A stretch of DNA of 33,677 nucleotides, taken from the NCBI GenBank assembly GCA_034096865.1, contig JAWQFJ010000458.1, positions 1 to 33,677 of the forward strand. The letters run 5' to 3'. Position numbers and translations under genes: made by a program. Shown here piece after piece: positions 33,165 through 33,677 of the stretch. This stretch comes from Theodoxus fluviatilis. Taxonomy: Eukaryota > Mollusca > Gastropoda > Cycloneritida > Neritidae. Below the pieces are notes generated by a model, which saw only the letters and a program-made list of their open reading frames with translations, did no database searches and was not told where the DNA came from. Within the stretch, counting starts at the first letter, position 1, and each line of letters opens with the position of its first letter.

Positions 33165-33306
33165 CCCACACACACAATCAAAACACACACACACAAGCGC
33201 GCGCGCACACATACACACACACGCACACACACACACACACACACAAGCACGCACGCACAAACACACACACACACACATACACACAAACACACACAAAACA
33301 CACACT
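33076..33306. repeat. (CT)n then interrupted (CA)n tract
   Basis: A short CT run to about 33099, then CA with CCC, AATCAAAA, GCGC and AAGC interruptions. 33307-33480 holds nothing else. Confidence 0.95.
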
Positions 33307-33480
33307 CAGAGTTACGCATACCTTCACACAAACTGGAAATATAAATATCCTTTTCTTTTACTCTTACAGTGTATGTATCGCATAAACACGCGTGCTGGCG
33401 ATATCAACTTATAAAGTGGGTCACCAGCGGACAGTTGCAAAATGGGATGTCACGATTCCAATCGCAGCCCACCAGCTGAG

Positions 33481-33677
33481 GAAGCCATGGAGGAAGACAA
33501 GTGCGTACCTGTGAAGGTGGCAAGCCATGGAGGAAGACAAGTGCGTACCTGTGAAGGCGGCAAGCCATGGAGGAAGACAATTGTGTACCTGTGAAGGCGG
33601 CAAGCCATGGAGGAAGACAAGTGCGTACCTGTGAAGGCGGCAAGCCATGGAGGAAGACAAGTGGGTACCTGTGAAGG
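33481..33677. repeat. 40-bp minisatellite running off the window edge
   Basis: Five units; GCCATGG recurs at 33483, 33523, 33563, 33603 and 33643, an exact 40-bp period. On the minus strand each unit contains CTTCACAGGTACGCACTTG, which has the form of an exon end followed by a 5' splice site (CAG|GTACGC). It lies in the intron upstream of filamin exon 1 and may begin at an exon just outside the window. Confidence 0.95.

Overview
The window is metazoan genomic DNA. Introns are spliced with GT/AG boundaries, most of the sequence is non-coding, and short tandem repeats of every period are very dense. The two recognisable genes and a repeat family full of TGACCTTGACCT motifs suggest a lophotrochozoan, most likely a gastropod mollusc. 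That placement is inference; the sequence itself does not name a species.

Two genes face each other. On the plus strand, 3601-4754 is the large 3' terminal coding exon of a GT10 alpha-1,3-fucosyltransferase: a type II Golgi membrane protein whose start codon lies in an exon not identified here. On the minus strand, eleven small exons from 32855 down to 14346 encode the C-terminal ~570 residues of a filamin-type protein: half of one Ig-FLN repeat, five full repeats, and a short acidic tail ending in TAG. All ten internal junctions are phase 1, every internal exon is a multiple of three, and the conceptual splice is continuous. The earlier part of this gene lies beyond 33677.

Layout. 1-2339: first copy of a large duplicated segment. 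2340-3600: simple repeats and the intron before the fucosyltransferase exon. 4755-14345: intergenic region between the convergent genes, holding two ~870-bp interspersed elements, a 65-bp minisatellite and microsatellites. 14346-14581: last filamin exon. 14582-20593: the 6-kb last filamin intron, holding a degenerate ~85-bp array, the second and third copies of the duplicated segment separated by an NNN gap, and a 654-bp terminal-inverted-repeat element. 20594-32855: the other ten filamin exons. 32856-33677: upstream intron, ending in a 40-bp array.

The most unusual theme is how the filamin introns are built. Several tandem arrays touch exon borders and carry copies of the adjacent splice-site sequence; the clearest is a G-rich ~52-bp array multiplying the 5' splice site after the exon at 30554-30700. 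Two ~800-bp tracts, complementary in the pre-mRNA, flank two exons that together encode exactly one filamin repeat, so skipping or circularising them would remove one repeat in frame. I see no prokaryotic-type system, CRISPR array or rRNA.
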